Source of the DNA: a virus
DNA length: 40,016 nucleotides
IMG/VR virus record: IMGVR_UViG_3300048587_000950
Span: 1-40,016 of that record
Direction: 5' to 3' (one strand)
Shown here piece after piece: positions 14,124 through 21,055 of the stretch. The notes under the pieces are model-generated. The model was not told where the DNA came from. It did not search any database and was given only the letters and a program-made list of their open reading frames with translations. The position numbers and the translations under genes were made by a program. How positions within the stretch are numbered: the stretch's first letter is position 1; every line of letters starts with the position of its first letter.

Positions 14124-14593
14124 CCTTCGACCCGACAGCGCTGCGTGAATGTATCGCCGACGCCCAAGCCGCCATGCCTTTTCCGGTGCGCCGGATGGCA
14201 GTGTGCTGGGACCGAGATCACCTCTCCCCCAACATCATCGAGTACGAGTTCTTTCCGGAAGGCTTCGGTCCGTATGGGACGTGTGCGCCCAGCGCGTTGA
14301 GTCCGGATGACGTGCGCGCATACTTCGACGACCTGTACGATTACGACGAAGACATCCCCAACTGGGACGCCCAGTACGAGCTGGCCTGCCATGTCGCGGA
14401 TGCCCTCACCCCGGCGGACACACCCGCGTACTGGATGGCCCGCGTTGTGATCGACCTCGAGACCGGGGAGTATGTCCTGTGCGCTGGGGTGTACGGTGCC
14501 GCACCCGGCGATCGGGTCACCGGCGTCTATGCGCCGCGGCCGCTGACGTTCCTGGAAGCCCTGCACGCCACGCTGGGCCCGGCGCATGAGTAA
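14120..14593 (+). CDS. Array member with DLETG motif
   Basis: 157 aa. First of six consecutive genes sharing a C-terminal layout: a beta strand ending D-L-x-T-G-x-Y/L, a variable stretch, then a terminal helix (here L-T-F-L-E-A-L-H-A-T-L-G). The N-terminal half has V-R-R-M-A-V-C-W-D-R-D and an acidic loop with D-D-L-Y-D-Y-D-E-D. The more C-terminal genes in this row are DUF6878-like. This one is a diverged relative or a fold analogue. Overlaps the next start by eight bases. Confidence 0.6.
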   Translation: MTFDPTALRECIADAQAAMPFPVRRMAVCWDRDHLSPNIIEYEFFPEGFGPYGTCAPSALSPDDVRAYFDDLYDYDEDIPNWDAQYELACHVADALTPADTPAYWMARVVIDLETGEYVLCAGVYGAAPGDRVTGVYAPRPLTFLEALHATLGPAHE

Positions 14594-15044
14594 CGTTGAC
14601 CTCCGGGCACAGATTGCCGCCGTCCAACAGCTGCTGCAGCCGCACGCCGATACGCTGGTGGCGGAGTGCAGTTGGTACTCGGGAGACGCCGACCCCTGCG
14701 TGCACGAGTACGAAGTGCACGTGGCGGCCGACTGCCCCGCAGCCCGCCACCTGCAGGACTTGTCGATGGAAGACGTGCGCTCAGCCGTGTGGGCGTACTT
14801 CGCCGGGATGGACCTCAGCGACACCGGCGAAGCGCTGCAAGACCTGACCTACGATATCGCCGCGGCCGTGCTGGCGGAGACGATCGCTCCCGGGCAGGAG
14901 GCCACGTTCGCGTTCGACCTTCGGACGGGCGCGTATAACGTCTGGGCCCGCCCCTTCGGGGGCGAAGCGTGGGAGCAAGTCGTCGGGGAACTGTTCAACC
15001 CACCCACGAATCTGCTGGACGCGCTCCGGCTGACCCTCAACTAA
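14586..15044 (+). CDS. Array member with DLRTG motif
   Basis: 152 aa. Layout as in the preceding gene: Y-E-V-H-V-A-A-D core, A-F-A/F-D-L-R-T-G-A-Y-N-V and terminal helix N-L-L-D-A-L-R-L-T-L-N. Pairs best with the gene at 14120 (S-M-E-D-V-R-S-A-V against S-P-D-D-V-R-A-Y-F). A 13-base gap with a weak AAGG precedes the next gene. Function unknown. Confidence 0.6.
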   Translation: MSNVDLRAQIAAVQQLLQPHADTLVAECSWYSGDADPCVHEYEVHVAADCPAARHLQDLSMEDVRSAVWAYFAGMDLSDTGEALQDLTYDIAAAVLAETIAPGQEATFAFDLRTGAYNVWARPFGGEAWEQVVGELFNPPTNLLDALRLTLN

Positions 15045-15057
15045 CAAAGGCACTCCC

Positions 15058-15549
15058 ATGGACCCGACACATCTGGCCGCCATACGCCTCCTGCGTGACG
15101 CAGGCGCGGTCGCGCTGACCTGGGAATTTGAAGGTCGTAACGGCGCCGGGGTCGCCGTCGACCTCGGCGCGCTGGTCGAGGACGACTTGCCGGAGGCCCT
15201 GACCCCCGGCAGCAGCGCGCTCGGTTCCCACTTCGACTCGGCCGAAGAGTGCGTCAACGCCAGCTACTCGCTGCAGCACCTGCCGGGCGGACCGGCGGTG
15301 CCGTCCCCCGAAGTTGTCGCTGCGTTGTGCTGCTGGCTGCTGTCGACCTACTGGCCGATCGATCCGTACGGCATGGATTGGCGTACCGGCCACGGCTCGT
15401 CAGGCTCGGCTGTGCTCGACCTGCGCACCGGCGCGCTGATTGTCGACGGCGTCCGGTGTGTGCCGACGTTCCACCAGAACTACCGCGCGGCCGCGGTGCC
15501 GCTCGGCCCGACGACCTTGACGGACACCATTACCGGACTGTTGACATGA
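15058..15549 (+). CDS. DUF6878-like protein, diverged copy
   Basis: 163 aa. L-R-D-A-G-A-V-A-L-T-W-E-F-E-G-R-N-G-A-G corresponds to the 'L-x-x-x-G-V-x-x-V-x-x-x-F-x-G-x-G-D' opening of DUF6878, but the G-D is changed. G-S-A-V-L-D-L-R-T-G-A-L-I-V-D-G-V-R matches the C-terminal block. Ends T-L-T-D-T-I-T-G-L-L-T. Second most diverged of the recognisable DUF6878-like copies. Four-base overlap with the next gene. Confidence 0.6.
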   Translation: MDPTHLAAIRLLRDAGAVALTWEFEGRNGAGVAVDLGALVEDDLPEALTPGSSALGSHFDSAEECVNASYSLQHLPGGPAVPSPEVVAALCCWLLSTYWPIDPYGMDWRTGHGSSGSAVLDLRTGALIVDGVRCVPTFHQNYRAAAVPLGPTTLTDTITGLLT

Positions 15550-16085
15550 CCAATCACGTACCGTTCGGCACACCCGGGTGGCTCGCCGAGTTCCACCAGA
15601 AGCAAGCGGAAGCCGCAGCACAACAGGCCGCCGCCTTTGCCGAAGAGCAGACCGCACTGCTTGCCGCGGGTGTGGTGGCGGTCGGCTGTGAATTCTCCGG
15701 CAGCGGCGACGATGGGGAAATCAATGACATCCGCGTGCTGATGGCCGAGGATGTACCGGCGCCGGTCGCGGCGTCCGTTGATCTGTCCGAGAGCGTTGCG
15801 GAGCTGGTCGATCGCGGCTGCGACCCGGCCGACGTGTCGGGAGCCCCCGACCCCCGGGACTTGATGTACTTCGCCTTGGACCGCTTCGACGGGGACTGGG
15901 TCAACAACGAGGGCGGCTACGGCCACGCGCTGCTGGATCTGCGCACCGGGGTGCTGATCATCGACGGGTACCAGTATGTGCAGCACACGGAAGCTGCCTG
16001 GACGGAGTGCAAGTTGCTCGCCCCTGGTGTCGCGACCCCCCGGAACTTGGAGCAGGTCCTGAAGCAGACGCTGGGGGACACGTGA
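15546..16085 (+). CDS. DUF6878-like protein
   Basis: 179 aa. Best match to the family in this window: L-L-A-A-G-V-V-A-V-G-C-E-F-S-G-S-G-D-D-G-E-I-N-D, then D-W-V-N-N-E-G-G-Y-G-H-A-L-L-D and L-R-T-G-V-L-I-I-D-G. The 'F-x-G-x-G-D-x-G-x-I' and 'W-x-N-N-(E/D)-G-x-Y-G' blocks are the hallmarks I associate with DUF6878, a family of unknown function found on plasmids and prophages, often near PRTRC cassettes. An N-terminal Ala/Gln helix precedes the domain. Confidence 0.7.
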   Translation: MTNHVPFGTPGWLAEFHQKQAEAAAQQAAAFAEEQTALLAAGVVAVGCEFSGSGDDGEINDIRVLMAEDVPAPVAASVDLSESVAELVDRGCDPADVSGAPDPRDLMYFALDRFDGDWVNNEGGYGHALLDLRTGVLIIDGYQYVQHTEAAWTECKLLAPGVATPRNLEQVLKQTLGDT

Positions 16086-16546
16086 GCACCAAGGAATTGG
16101 TGGCGCAGCTGCTGGACGCCGGAATTGTTGCGGTGGCGTGGGACTTTGACGGCGAGGACGGCGACGGTACGATCGACGGGGTGGGCGGGTGTAGCCCCGA
16201 TGACCTGCCCCAGCCGCTCGTGCCGGGAGAACCGCACACCACCTCCGTGCGGGATCTGTACGACGGCACGGAAGGCTTGGGCAGCTTTCAGGCATCGCAG
16301 TACGGCAACGCGGTGCGTGCGCTGTGCGATGATCTGCTGGTGGCCCACTTCCCGGTGCTCTGGACCCACGGCGGCGGGACCTACGGGTACGGCGTGGTGG
16401 ACTTGCGCACCGGGGCGGTCGTGATTGAGGGGCACCAGAGGCTGGTCACAGTCGTGCCCGTGACCGCGACCACGCACGCGTCCACGGTGCACGCCCCTCC
16501 AGCGGACTTGCTCGGAGCGGTGCACCAGGCCCTGGGGTCCCCATGA
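16082..16546 (+). CDS. DUF6878-like protein, diverged copy
   Basis: 154 aa from GTG 16082. L-L-D-A-G-I-V-A-V-A-W-D-F-D-G-E-D-G-D-G-T-I-D-G opens the domain; T-H-G-G-G-T-Y-G-Y-G-V-V-D-L-R-T-G-A-V-V-I-E closes it, so the N-N-E-G part is replaced by G-G-G. Ends D-L-L-G-A-V-H-Q-A-L-G. Four-base overlaps on both sides. Confidence 0.65.
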   Translation: MSTKELVAQLLDAGIVAVAWDFDGEDGDGTIDGVGGCSPDDLPQPLVPGEPHTTSVRDLYDGTEGLGSFQASQYGNAVRALCDDLLVAHFPVLWTHGGGTYGYGVVDLRTGAVVIEGHQRLVTVVPVTATTHASTVHAPPADLLGAVHQALGSP

Positions 16547-17391
16547 CCCTCGCGCATGGACTGTGGTACGGCACGCACGGCATGCTGGTGACCAACGCGG
16601 CGGGACGCGTGCTCCCCGCGTTGTCCACGTATGACGGCCCGGCGTACGCCACGGTCGTGGCCATCGATACCACGGCGCTGCGCGCGTTGTACGCGGCGCA
16701 TGGGCGCGCGTTCACGTTCGGCGGCGACGTCTTGACGGTAGACCTGATCCACGCCGACGGCTCGCGCACTCCAGCAGAGCCGGAATGCCTGCAGGACGTG
16801 GCCACGTTCCTGGCGCAAGCGGCCGCACTACCACCACCACCACCACCACCAAAGGGCACCCCGATGTACGATCCGCACACGTGGCTTGAGACATTCAAGC
16901 TGAAGGCCGCCGCGACCAAGGCGGCGAAGCAGGCCGAACTGCGCACCGTGCAGGACGCGCTGCTGGCGGTCGGCGTGGTCGCGGTCGGCTGTGAATTCTC
17001 AGGAGGCGGCGACGAGGGGTCGATTGACACCGTGAGCCTGCTCACGACGGAGCACCTGCCCGATCCGATCACGGACGACTGCGATCTGCCCGACAGCGCA
17101 CAGACACTCGTGCAAGACGGCCTCGGCACCGACGAGGTGGCGGGCGGTCCGAGCGAGGATGCCGTGCGGGAGCTGTGCTACTTCGGACTGGAACGCTTCG
17201 ACGGGGACTGGATCAACAACGAGGGCGGCTACGGCTTCGCGCTGATGGACTTGCGCACGGGGTTCTTGATCATCGACGGCACGCAACGCACGGAATGCAG
17301 CGCCTTTACCGCGTGTCAGCTGCTTGACCCGGTGGCCGCACCCCCGCTGACGTTGGAGCAGGTGCTCCGCCAGACGCTGGGGGAAACGTGA
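16543..17391 (+). CDS. Fusion: unknown N-terminal domain, poly-Pro linker, DUF6878-like domain
   Basis: 282 aa. Residues 1-95 form a separate alpha/beta domain (G-L-W-Y-G-T-H-G-M-L-V-T-N, A-T-V-V-A-I-D-T). Then seven prolines encoded by seven CCA repeats (16831-16851), and from M108 a full DUF6878-like domain (G-V-V-A-V-G-C-E-F-S-G-G-G-D-E-G-S-I-D and W-I-N-N-E-G-G-Y-G). An ATG at 16864 preceded by AAAGGG could also start the second domain alone. The domain is closest to the gene at 15546. Confidence 0.65.
   Translation: MTLAHGLWYGTHGMLVTNAAGRVLPALSTYDGPAYATVVAIDTTALRALYAAHGRAFTFGGDVLTVDLIHADGSRTPAEPECLQDVATFLAQAAALPPPPPPPKGTPMYDPHTWLETFKLKAAATKAAKQAELRTVQDALLAVGVVAVGCEFSGGGDEGSIDTVSLLTTEHLPDPITDDCDLPDSAQTLVQDGLGTDEVAGGPSEDAVRELCYFGLERFDGDWINNEGGYGFALMDLRTGFLIIDGTQRTECSAFTACQLLDPVAAPPLTLEQVLRQTLGET
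16831..16851 (+). repeat. CCA trinucleotide repeat (7 units)
   Basis: Seven perfect CCA units encoding a proline tract at the junction between two protein domains. Changes in copy number would alter linker length without changing the frame. Confidence 0.8.
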
Positions 17392-17708
17392 GCTTGACCC
17401 GCGAGGACGTGCTGGCGCTCAGTGGACGGGTCGACGGGAGCCGCGTGCGGGTCACGGATCGATGGGGCGGCAGCACGGTCGGGTATATCGTGCACGCCAC
17501 GTCAGCGTACTTCGGACTGCGCTTCTACCAGGACTGCTACGGGAGCGACCGCTCGATCTTCTACCACGACGTGGTCCGCATCGAAGGCACGCGCAAGAAC
17601 CGGCGCGGCTACCCGCTCTATTGGGCGAAGACCGCGGTGGTCCAAGACGGCGCGGCGCTGGATCTGACCGGCACGCTGCAGAACCTGCTGGCTGGGGCGC
17701 AGTTGTGA
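17388..17708 (+). CDS. Unknown beta-rich small protein
   Basis: 106 aa from GTG 17388. R-V-R-V-T-D-R-W-G-G-S-T-V-G-Y-I-V-H and Y-H-D-V-V-R-I-E-G resemble strands of a small SH3-like barrel, and the end is the terminal helix L-T-G-T-L-Q-N-L-L-A-G. It carries the shared terminal module but not the DUF6878 core. Overlaps the next start by four bases. Confidence 0.5.
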   Translation: MSLTREDVLALSGRVDGSRVRVTDRWGGSTVGYIVHATSAYFGLRFYQDCYGSDRSIFYHDVVRIEGTRKNRRGYPLYWAKTAVVQDGAALDLTGTLQNLLAGAQL

Positions 17709-17782
17709 CCGCCCTGGCCGTGGCCACCTTGGGCCTGTGGCTTGCCTTGGTGGCACATCTGCGTAACGAGCACCTGCTGTAA
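17705..17782 (+). CDS. 25-aa single-pass membrane peptide
   Basis: GTG overlapping the previous TGA, stop at 17780-17782. T-A-L-A-V-A-T-L-G-L-W-L-A-L-V-A-H-L is a single hydrophobic helix followed by R-N-E-H-L-L. The coupled start is the main support. Its TAA forms part of the downstream promoter-like motif. Confidence 0.35.
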   Translation: MTALAVATLGLWLALVAHLRNEHLL

Positions 17783-17805
17783 GGTCAGTGTCCGCTTGCC
17801 GAACA
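17780..17805 (+). promoter_or_regulatory. Candidate sigma28-like promoter
   Basis: TAAGGT (17780-17785), 12 bases, GCCGAACA (17798-17805). The -10 differs from the sigma28 GCCGATAA consensus at one or two positions. Transcription would start near 17812, leaving a short leader with GAGGAG before GTG 17832. Confidence 0.5.
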
Positions 17806-17806
17806 G

Positions 17807-17833
17807 ACGTACACCCTTACGAGGAGCGTACGT
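17807..17833. repeat. Inverted repeat bracketing the ribosome binding site
   Basis: ACGTAC (17807-17812) and GTACGT (17828-17833) flank a 15-base loop containing GAGGAG. The right arm ends inside the GTG start codon. It could be an operator just downstream of the -10 or, if transcribed fully, an RNA hairpin presenting the ribosome binding site. The same arrangement is found at 33374. Confidence 0.5.
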
Positions 17834-18047
17834 GGCGGACACCCCGGACCTGGTCAATCAGCCTCCGCACTACAAGACGGGCGGCATCGAAGTCATCGAC
17901 TTCATCGAAGCCAAGCAGCTGGACTTTCACTGCGGCAACGTAGTGAAATATGTGGCACGTGCCGCCCACAAGGGCGCCGAGCTGCAAGACCTCGAAAAAG
18001 CGCGATGGTACTTGAACCGCGCCATCGCCAAGCGGGGTGGCGCATGA
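17832..18047 (+). CDS. DUF3310 phage protein
   Basis: 71 aa, the size of the DUF3310 domain. V-N-Q-P-P-H-Y-K-T-G-G-I-E-V-I-D-F-I-E is the family signature (P-x-H-Y), followed by G-N-V-V-K-Y-V-A-R-A-A-H-K-G and L-E-K-A-R-W-Y-L. The family is common in tailed phages and sometimes called a nucleotide kinase, which remains poorly supported. GTG start with GAGGAG at a good distance, placed within an inverted repeat. Confidence 0.85.
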   Translation: MADTPDLVNQPPHYKTGGIEVIDFIEAKQLDFHCGNVVKYVARAAHKGAELQDLEKARWYLNRAIAKRGGA

Positions 18048-18139
18048 TGGCCCATCTCGTGGTGTTCGGCGGCGTCGTGTTCGTGGTGAGCCTGCTCATC
18101 CGAATCGCGCGCGTGCTGGGCGCCAACAACCCTCGTTAA
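18044..18139 (+). CDS. 31-aa membrane peptide
   Basis: ATG overlaps the DUF3310 stop by four bases. H-L-V-V-F-G-G-V-V-F-V-V-S-L-L-I-R-I-A-R is one hydrophobic helix, ending G-A-N-N-P-R. It opens a run of three membrane proteins. Function unknown. Confidence 0.45.
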   Translation: MMAHLVVFGGVVFVVSLLIRIARVLGANNPR

Positions 18140-18151
18140 AAGGAGCTTTGC

Positions 18152-18385
18152 ATGGGCGTCGTTGCCCTGACCAAGCACCCGCCCGGACTGGTGCGGGACA
18201 TTTCGACCTGGTTTGATCGCGATCGGGGCGCCTTGATTGCCACGGCGCTGCTCGTGCGGGTGATCGCGGACATCGCCCTGCGTCCCGATTTCGCCGGGAC
18301 CCCGCGCTTGGCGTTCCTGCTGTTCATCGCCGCCAGCGCGTACGTGCTGCTGCGGCCCTGGGGCCGCACGGTGCTCGATGACTAG
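18152..18385 (+). CDS. Small membrane protein with two TM helices
   Basis: 77 aa with AAAGGAG eight bases upstream. Soluble N-terminus (T-K-H-P-P-G-L-V-R-D), then hydrophobic segments A-L-I-A-T-A-L-L-V-R-V-I-A-D-I-A-L and L-A-F-L-L-F-I-A-A-S-A-Y-V-L-L. Overlaps the CREST-like gene by eight bases, so the two products may act together in the membrane. Confidence 0.6.
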   Translation: MGVVALTKHPPGLVRDISTWFDRDRGALIATALLVRVIADIALRPDFAGTPRLAFLLFIAASAYVLLRPWGRTVLDD

Positions 18386-19010
18386 CTGGCTCGCCGACAC
18401 CGCGGACTGCGATCGGCGCATTGCCCGCGGGCAGTGGGGCGAGGACCGACTGCGCAACAGCTGTCGCTGGCCGGTGGGCCCCTGGAACACGGCCAGCAAC
18501 CTCGCCTACGTGGTGGCCGGGGCGGTGGTGTACTGGCAACGGCCGGGTGCCGCCGCCGCGGTGATGGCGCTGGCCCTGGTGGCGTTGGGGCTTGGCAGTG
18601 CCGCGTACCACGCGTGGAAAACGCTGTGGGCGAACCGCCTGGACCACATCGGGATGTACCTGGTGTTCGGGGCGTTGCCGATGTACGCCATGGCCCCCGA
18701 CCACCCCGCCACGCCCTGGCTGATGGCCACGACCGGCATCGGGCTGGTGGTGCTCTTCATCTACGTCTCGCCGCAGGTGTCGATGGACATCCAGATGGCC
18801 CTGCTGTTCTGGTTCAGCGGGCTGCCTGCATTGCTGCTGGGCGACACCCTGCTGGCCGCCACGGGCATCGGCTGCTTCGTCGTGAGCTACGCGGCGTGGC
18901 ACCTGGATCGTCGCCCAACGCCCGCGCTGGGCCGTTACGGCCACGCAGTGTGGCATCTGGGGACCGCCGCAGGCATTCCCCTCTTATTCCTCGCACGGAA
19001 GGCACTATGA
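18378..19010 (+). CDS. Ceramidase/CREST-family-like membrane hydrolase
   Basis: 210 aa with about seven hydrophobic segments. The opening C-R-W-P-V-G-P-W-N-T-A-S-N-L-A-Y-V-V-A-G resembles the 'C-E, N-T-x-S-N-x-A-F' start of alkaline ceramidase-type proteins (PF05875). S-A-A-Y-H-A-W and L-D-H-I-G-M-Y fit the CREST Ser, His and Asp positions, and G-H-A-V-W-H-L near the C-terminus fits the final H-x-x-x-H pair. CREST members are zinc-dependent membrane amidases or receptors. A phage copy would be unusual; substrate unknown. Confidence 0.6.
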   Translation: MTSWLADTADCDRRIARGQWGEDRLRNSCRWPVGPWNTASNLAYVVAGAVVYWQRPGAAAAVMALALVALGLGSAAYHAWKTLWANRLDHIGMYLVFGALPMYAMAPDHPATPWLMATTGIGLVVLFIYVSPQVSMDIQMALLFWFSGLPALLLGDTLLAATGIGCFVVSYAAWHLDRRPTPALGRYGHAVWHLGTAAGIPLLFLARKAL

Positions 19011-19138
19011 CTCCCGAGCTCGCTGCCCGCGTGGCGGCCATTGACGCGGAACTGGTGCGCCGGTCCCAAACCGGCGAAGGCGGACTCATACCGCTGGCTC
19101 GAGAGCGCGGGGCGCTACTGCGCGCGGAGGCCGCATGA
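19007..19138 (+). CDS. 43-aa small helical protein
   Basis: ATG overlaps the previous TGA; stop overlaps the next ATG. E-L-A-A-R-V-A-A-I-D-A-E-L-V-R-R and L-A-R-E-R-G-A-L-L-R-A-E form two charged helices. No function inferred. Confidence 0.4.
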   Translation: MTPELAARVAAIDAELVRRSQTGEGGLIPLARERGALLRAEAA

Positions 19139-19374
19139 CCTGGAAACTGCTGGGACGCTCGCCCGACGACAGTGAAGACGCGTACATGCACGTCGTGGCC
19201 CTGGAGAACGGGGCGCTGCTGTGCCTGAACGTGTACATCCCGGTGGAAGACCACGACGGCTGCGCTGCACTGGAAGTGCTGGTGCGGGATGCGGACGGCG
19301 GCACGGTGTTCGACCGCTACAGCGACGCCGTGCCGCGTACTGCGGCCTTGGCAATGGCGGGGTTGTCCACATGA
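19135..19374 (+). CDS. AMAG-tail family, copy 1
   Basis: 79 aa. Beta-rich body (A-Y-M-H-V-V-A-L-E-N-G-A-L-L-C-L-N-V-Y-I) then a strand-helix end R-Y-S-D-A-V-P-R-T-A-A-L-A-M-A-G-L. The next gene is a clear paralogue. The genes at 20236 and 20543 end similarly (A-L-A-M-T-G-A-P; A-V-A-M-T-G-A-P). Family not recognised. Confidence 0.55.
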   Translation: MTWKLLGRSPDDSEDAYMHVVALENGALLCLNVYIPVEDHDGCAALEVLVRDADGGTVFDRYSDAVPRTAALAMAGLST

Positions 19375-19604
19375 CCTGGTTACCACCCGTCATCGACGAT
19401 GATGATCGTGTGTTCGAGCGCACCGTCAAGCTAGGGGGCGGGTACGAACTGCGGCTGGCGTTGTGCATTCCGCATAACGAGTGTCCAGACTCTACGACGC
19501 TGAATACCTACCTGGTCGCCTCCGACGGCACGCTGGTCAACGACGCGCATTACGACTGTGTCTCACGCGCTGTTGCGCTTGCTATGGCGGGGGTGCGCAA
19601 ATGA
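19371..19604 (+). CDS. AMAG-tail family, copy 2
   Basis: 77 aa. Y-E-L-R-L-A-L-C-I-P and D-G-T-L-V-N-D-A-H-Y-D-C-V-S-R-A-V-A-L-A-M-A-G-V parallel copy 1 (G-A-L-L-C-L-N-V-Y-I-P; R-T-A-A-L-A-M-A-G-L). Both start M-T-W. Four-base overlaps on both sides. Confidence 0.55.
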   Translation: MTWLPPVIDDDDRVFERTVKLGGGYELRLALCIPHNECPDSTTLNTYLVASDGTLVNDAHYDCVSRAVALAMAGVRK

Positions 19605-19843
19605 CGGCGCTCGCCCCGCCGCGCGGGCCGGTGCCCCCGGCGCGGCTCCCTATCGCACGCTGGTGGGCCGAGCCCGACCCCGCGTACGTCAGCATTGAAC
19701 CTGTCACGCGCTGGGAAGAAGTCAACCAGTGGGGCCACACCGTGGCCCTGCGGGTGAATCACCGCCTGAGCGCTGAGCTTACGCGCCGGTTCCCGGACGC
19801 CAGCTACCCGCCGGGATTCCCCGCCATTTCCCTGACCACCTGA
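19601..19843 (+). CDS. Unknown 80-aa protein
   Basis: Pro-rich start (A-P-P-R-G-P-V-P-P-A-R-L-P) followed by Y-V-S-I-E-P-V-T-R-W-E-E-V-N-Q-W-G-H-T-V-A-L-R-V-N. The pattern recalls a short beta unit. Last gene of the 18152-19843 run with overlaps. Function unknown. Confidence 0.45.
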   Translation: MTALAPPRGPVPPARLPIARWWAEPDPAYVSIEPVTRWEEVNQWGHTVALRVNHRLSAELTRRFPDASYPPGFPAISLTT

Positions 19844-19850
19844 GGTTGGC

Positions 19851-20036
19851 ATGCCGTGGTACACCGTGCGCTACCGCGAGGTGGCGGATTACAGCGTGGA
19901 CGTTGAAGCCGCGTCCCCCGAGCAAGCCGCTGAGTCGGTCCGCTCGGACGATTTCCCGCAGGGGGTCACCGTGCTGGAGTCGCTCGACGAGCGCGTGATC
20001 TACGACGTGGAACCCTGCGACCCGGTGGCGGGCTAA
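19851..20036 (+). CDS. DpnD/PcfM-like small protein
   Basis: 61 aa. V-R-Y-R-E-V-A-D-Y-S-V-D-V-E-A-A-S-P-E-Q-A-A-E-S-V is the 'strand, V-x-A-x-S-x-E-E-A, helix' pattern of DpnD/PcfM-type proteins, followed by V-I-Y-D-V-E-P. These small proteins are common in phages; some regulate partner proteins but most are uncharacterised. The adjoining gene repeats the fold. Confidence 0.6.
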   Translation: MPWYTVRYREVADYSVDVEAASPEQAAESVRSDDFPQGVTVLESLDERVIYDVEPCDPVAG

Positions 20037-20243
20037 ATGCGCACCGCGCGCGCCAAGCCCACGAAGCAGTTCGAGATACGCGTCACGGAGAGCCGTGAGT
20101 ATTGGATCACGGTCGACGCGGTGGACAAGGGCGATGCACTACGGCAGGCGTGGGCGATGCAGGGGGCACTGGACCCCAACGACGCCAATGAGATCCACTT
20201 CCACAACGTCGAGTTGATACACGAAGAGGACGACGATGACTGA
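20037..20243 (+). CDS. DpnD/PcfM-like small protein
   Basis: 68 aa. F-E-I-R-V-T-E-S-R-E-Y-W-I-T-V-D-A-V-D-K-G-D-A-L-R-Q-A-W shows the strand-turn-helix signature, then H-F-H-N-V-E-L-I-H-E-E-D-D-D-D, an acidic tail. It begins directly after the previous stop and overlaps the next gene by eight bases. Confidence 0.6.
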   Translation: MRTARAKPTKQFEIRVTESREYWITVDAVDKGDALRQAWAMQGALDPNDANEIHFHNVELIHEEDDDD

Positions 20244-20556
20244 CTTGCTGACAACCATGCACGCCACCCTGGGCGGTGCCCCACCCCAGCAGGTGTGGTA
20301 CCTCGAGGCGCGTTCGGACGAATTCGACGACTACGTCTGCGAACTACCCGACCACAACGAGCGGGGCGGCTACGTGCGGATCACCATCGAGTATGAGGAC
20401 GGCACGGACGAGGCGCTGAATGCGAGCGTGGCGCTGGTGCTGAATTCCATCCACGGTGAGGAGATCGCGGAGTGCTACGGCACGCTGTCGCTGGAGCACG
20501 CGCTCGCGATGACGGGTGCTCCGGCGGTGCGGACGGTGTCCAATGGCCACACCTGA
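20236..20556 (+). CDS. AMTG-tail family, copy 3
   Basis: 106 aa. Opens with the terminal-type helix M-T-D-L-L-T-T-M-H-A-T-L-G-G-A-P-P, then beta strands (G-Y-V-R-I-T-I-E-Y-E-D-G), and ends with L-S-L-E-H-A-L-A-M-T-G-A-P. It thus carries both the helix module seen at other gene ends and the AM(A/T)G tail. Overlaps the next gene by 14 bases. Confidence 0.55.
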   Translation: MTDLLTTMHATLGGAPPQQVWYLEARSDEFDDYVCELPDHNERGGYVRITIEYEDGTDEALNASVALVLNSIHGEEIAECYGTLSLEHALAMTGAPAVRTVSNGHT

Positions 20557-21055
20557 CCCGGAGCAGTATGTGCCGACGATGACACGCTTTGTCACCAAGG
20601 CGGACTGTTACAACGACGGCGGCAGCTGCCACGTCGCCGTCAAGAGTGCCCAGGGGCAGGTGACGACCGTCGTGACCCACGACCCTGCGACCGACACCGA
20701 GCACGTCCGCGTGACACACGCGTTCTTTGACGGCACCACGCCGACGCGTGTGGTGTACGAGGGTCCGCTCGGTCCCACGCCCGTCACCTCCCGCTGGACC
20801 CTCGCGCTCGAGGACGGCATGGTCTTGGAATACAAGATCTGGATGGACGAGCAGGACACGCTCGGCGGTTGGCTCTCGGTGTGGCTGACCTACGCCGACG
20901 ACGGCATGCTGGAGGAAGCGTCGATGGGCCTCACCCTTCAGAACGACGCCACCGGCAAGGTGCTCACCGAGATGTCAACGAACCTGGGCCTGGACGCCGC
21001 TGTCGCCATGACCGGGGCGCCCGTGTACCGCGAGCCGACGTGGGTCACGCTGTGA
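20543..21055 (+). CDS. AMTG-tail family, copy 4 (longer)
   Basis: 170 aa from ATG 20543. Beta-rich over most of its length (S-C-H-V-A-V-K-S-A-Q-G-Q-V-T-T-V-V; W-L-S-V-W-L-T-Y-A-D-D-G), ending N-L-G-L-D-A-A-V-A-M-T-G-A-P-V-Y. Two similar halves are suggested by repeated G-x-x-x-x-W/V-x-x-x-Y-x-D patterns, but this is weak. Function unknown. Confidence 0.55.
   Translation: MATPDPEQYVPTMTRFVTKADCYNDGGSCHVAVKSAQGQVTTVVTHDPATDTEHVRVTHAFFDGTTPTRVVYEGPLGPTPVTSRWTLALEDGMVLEYKIWMDEQDTLGGWLSVWLTYADDGMLEEASMGLTLQNDATGKVLTEMSTNLGLDAAVAMTGAPVYREPTWVTL

Noticed and set aside
14063-15044. Immunity or restriction system in the small-gene arrays
   Set aside because: No nuclease, methyltransferase or NTPase motif was found in these genes.
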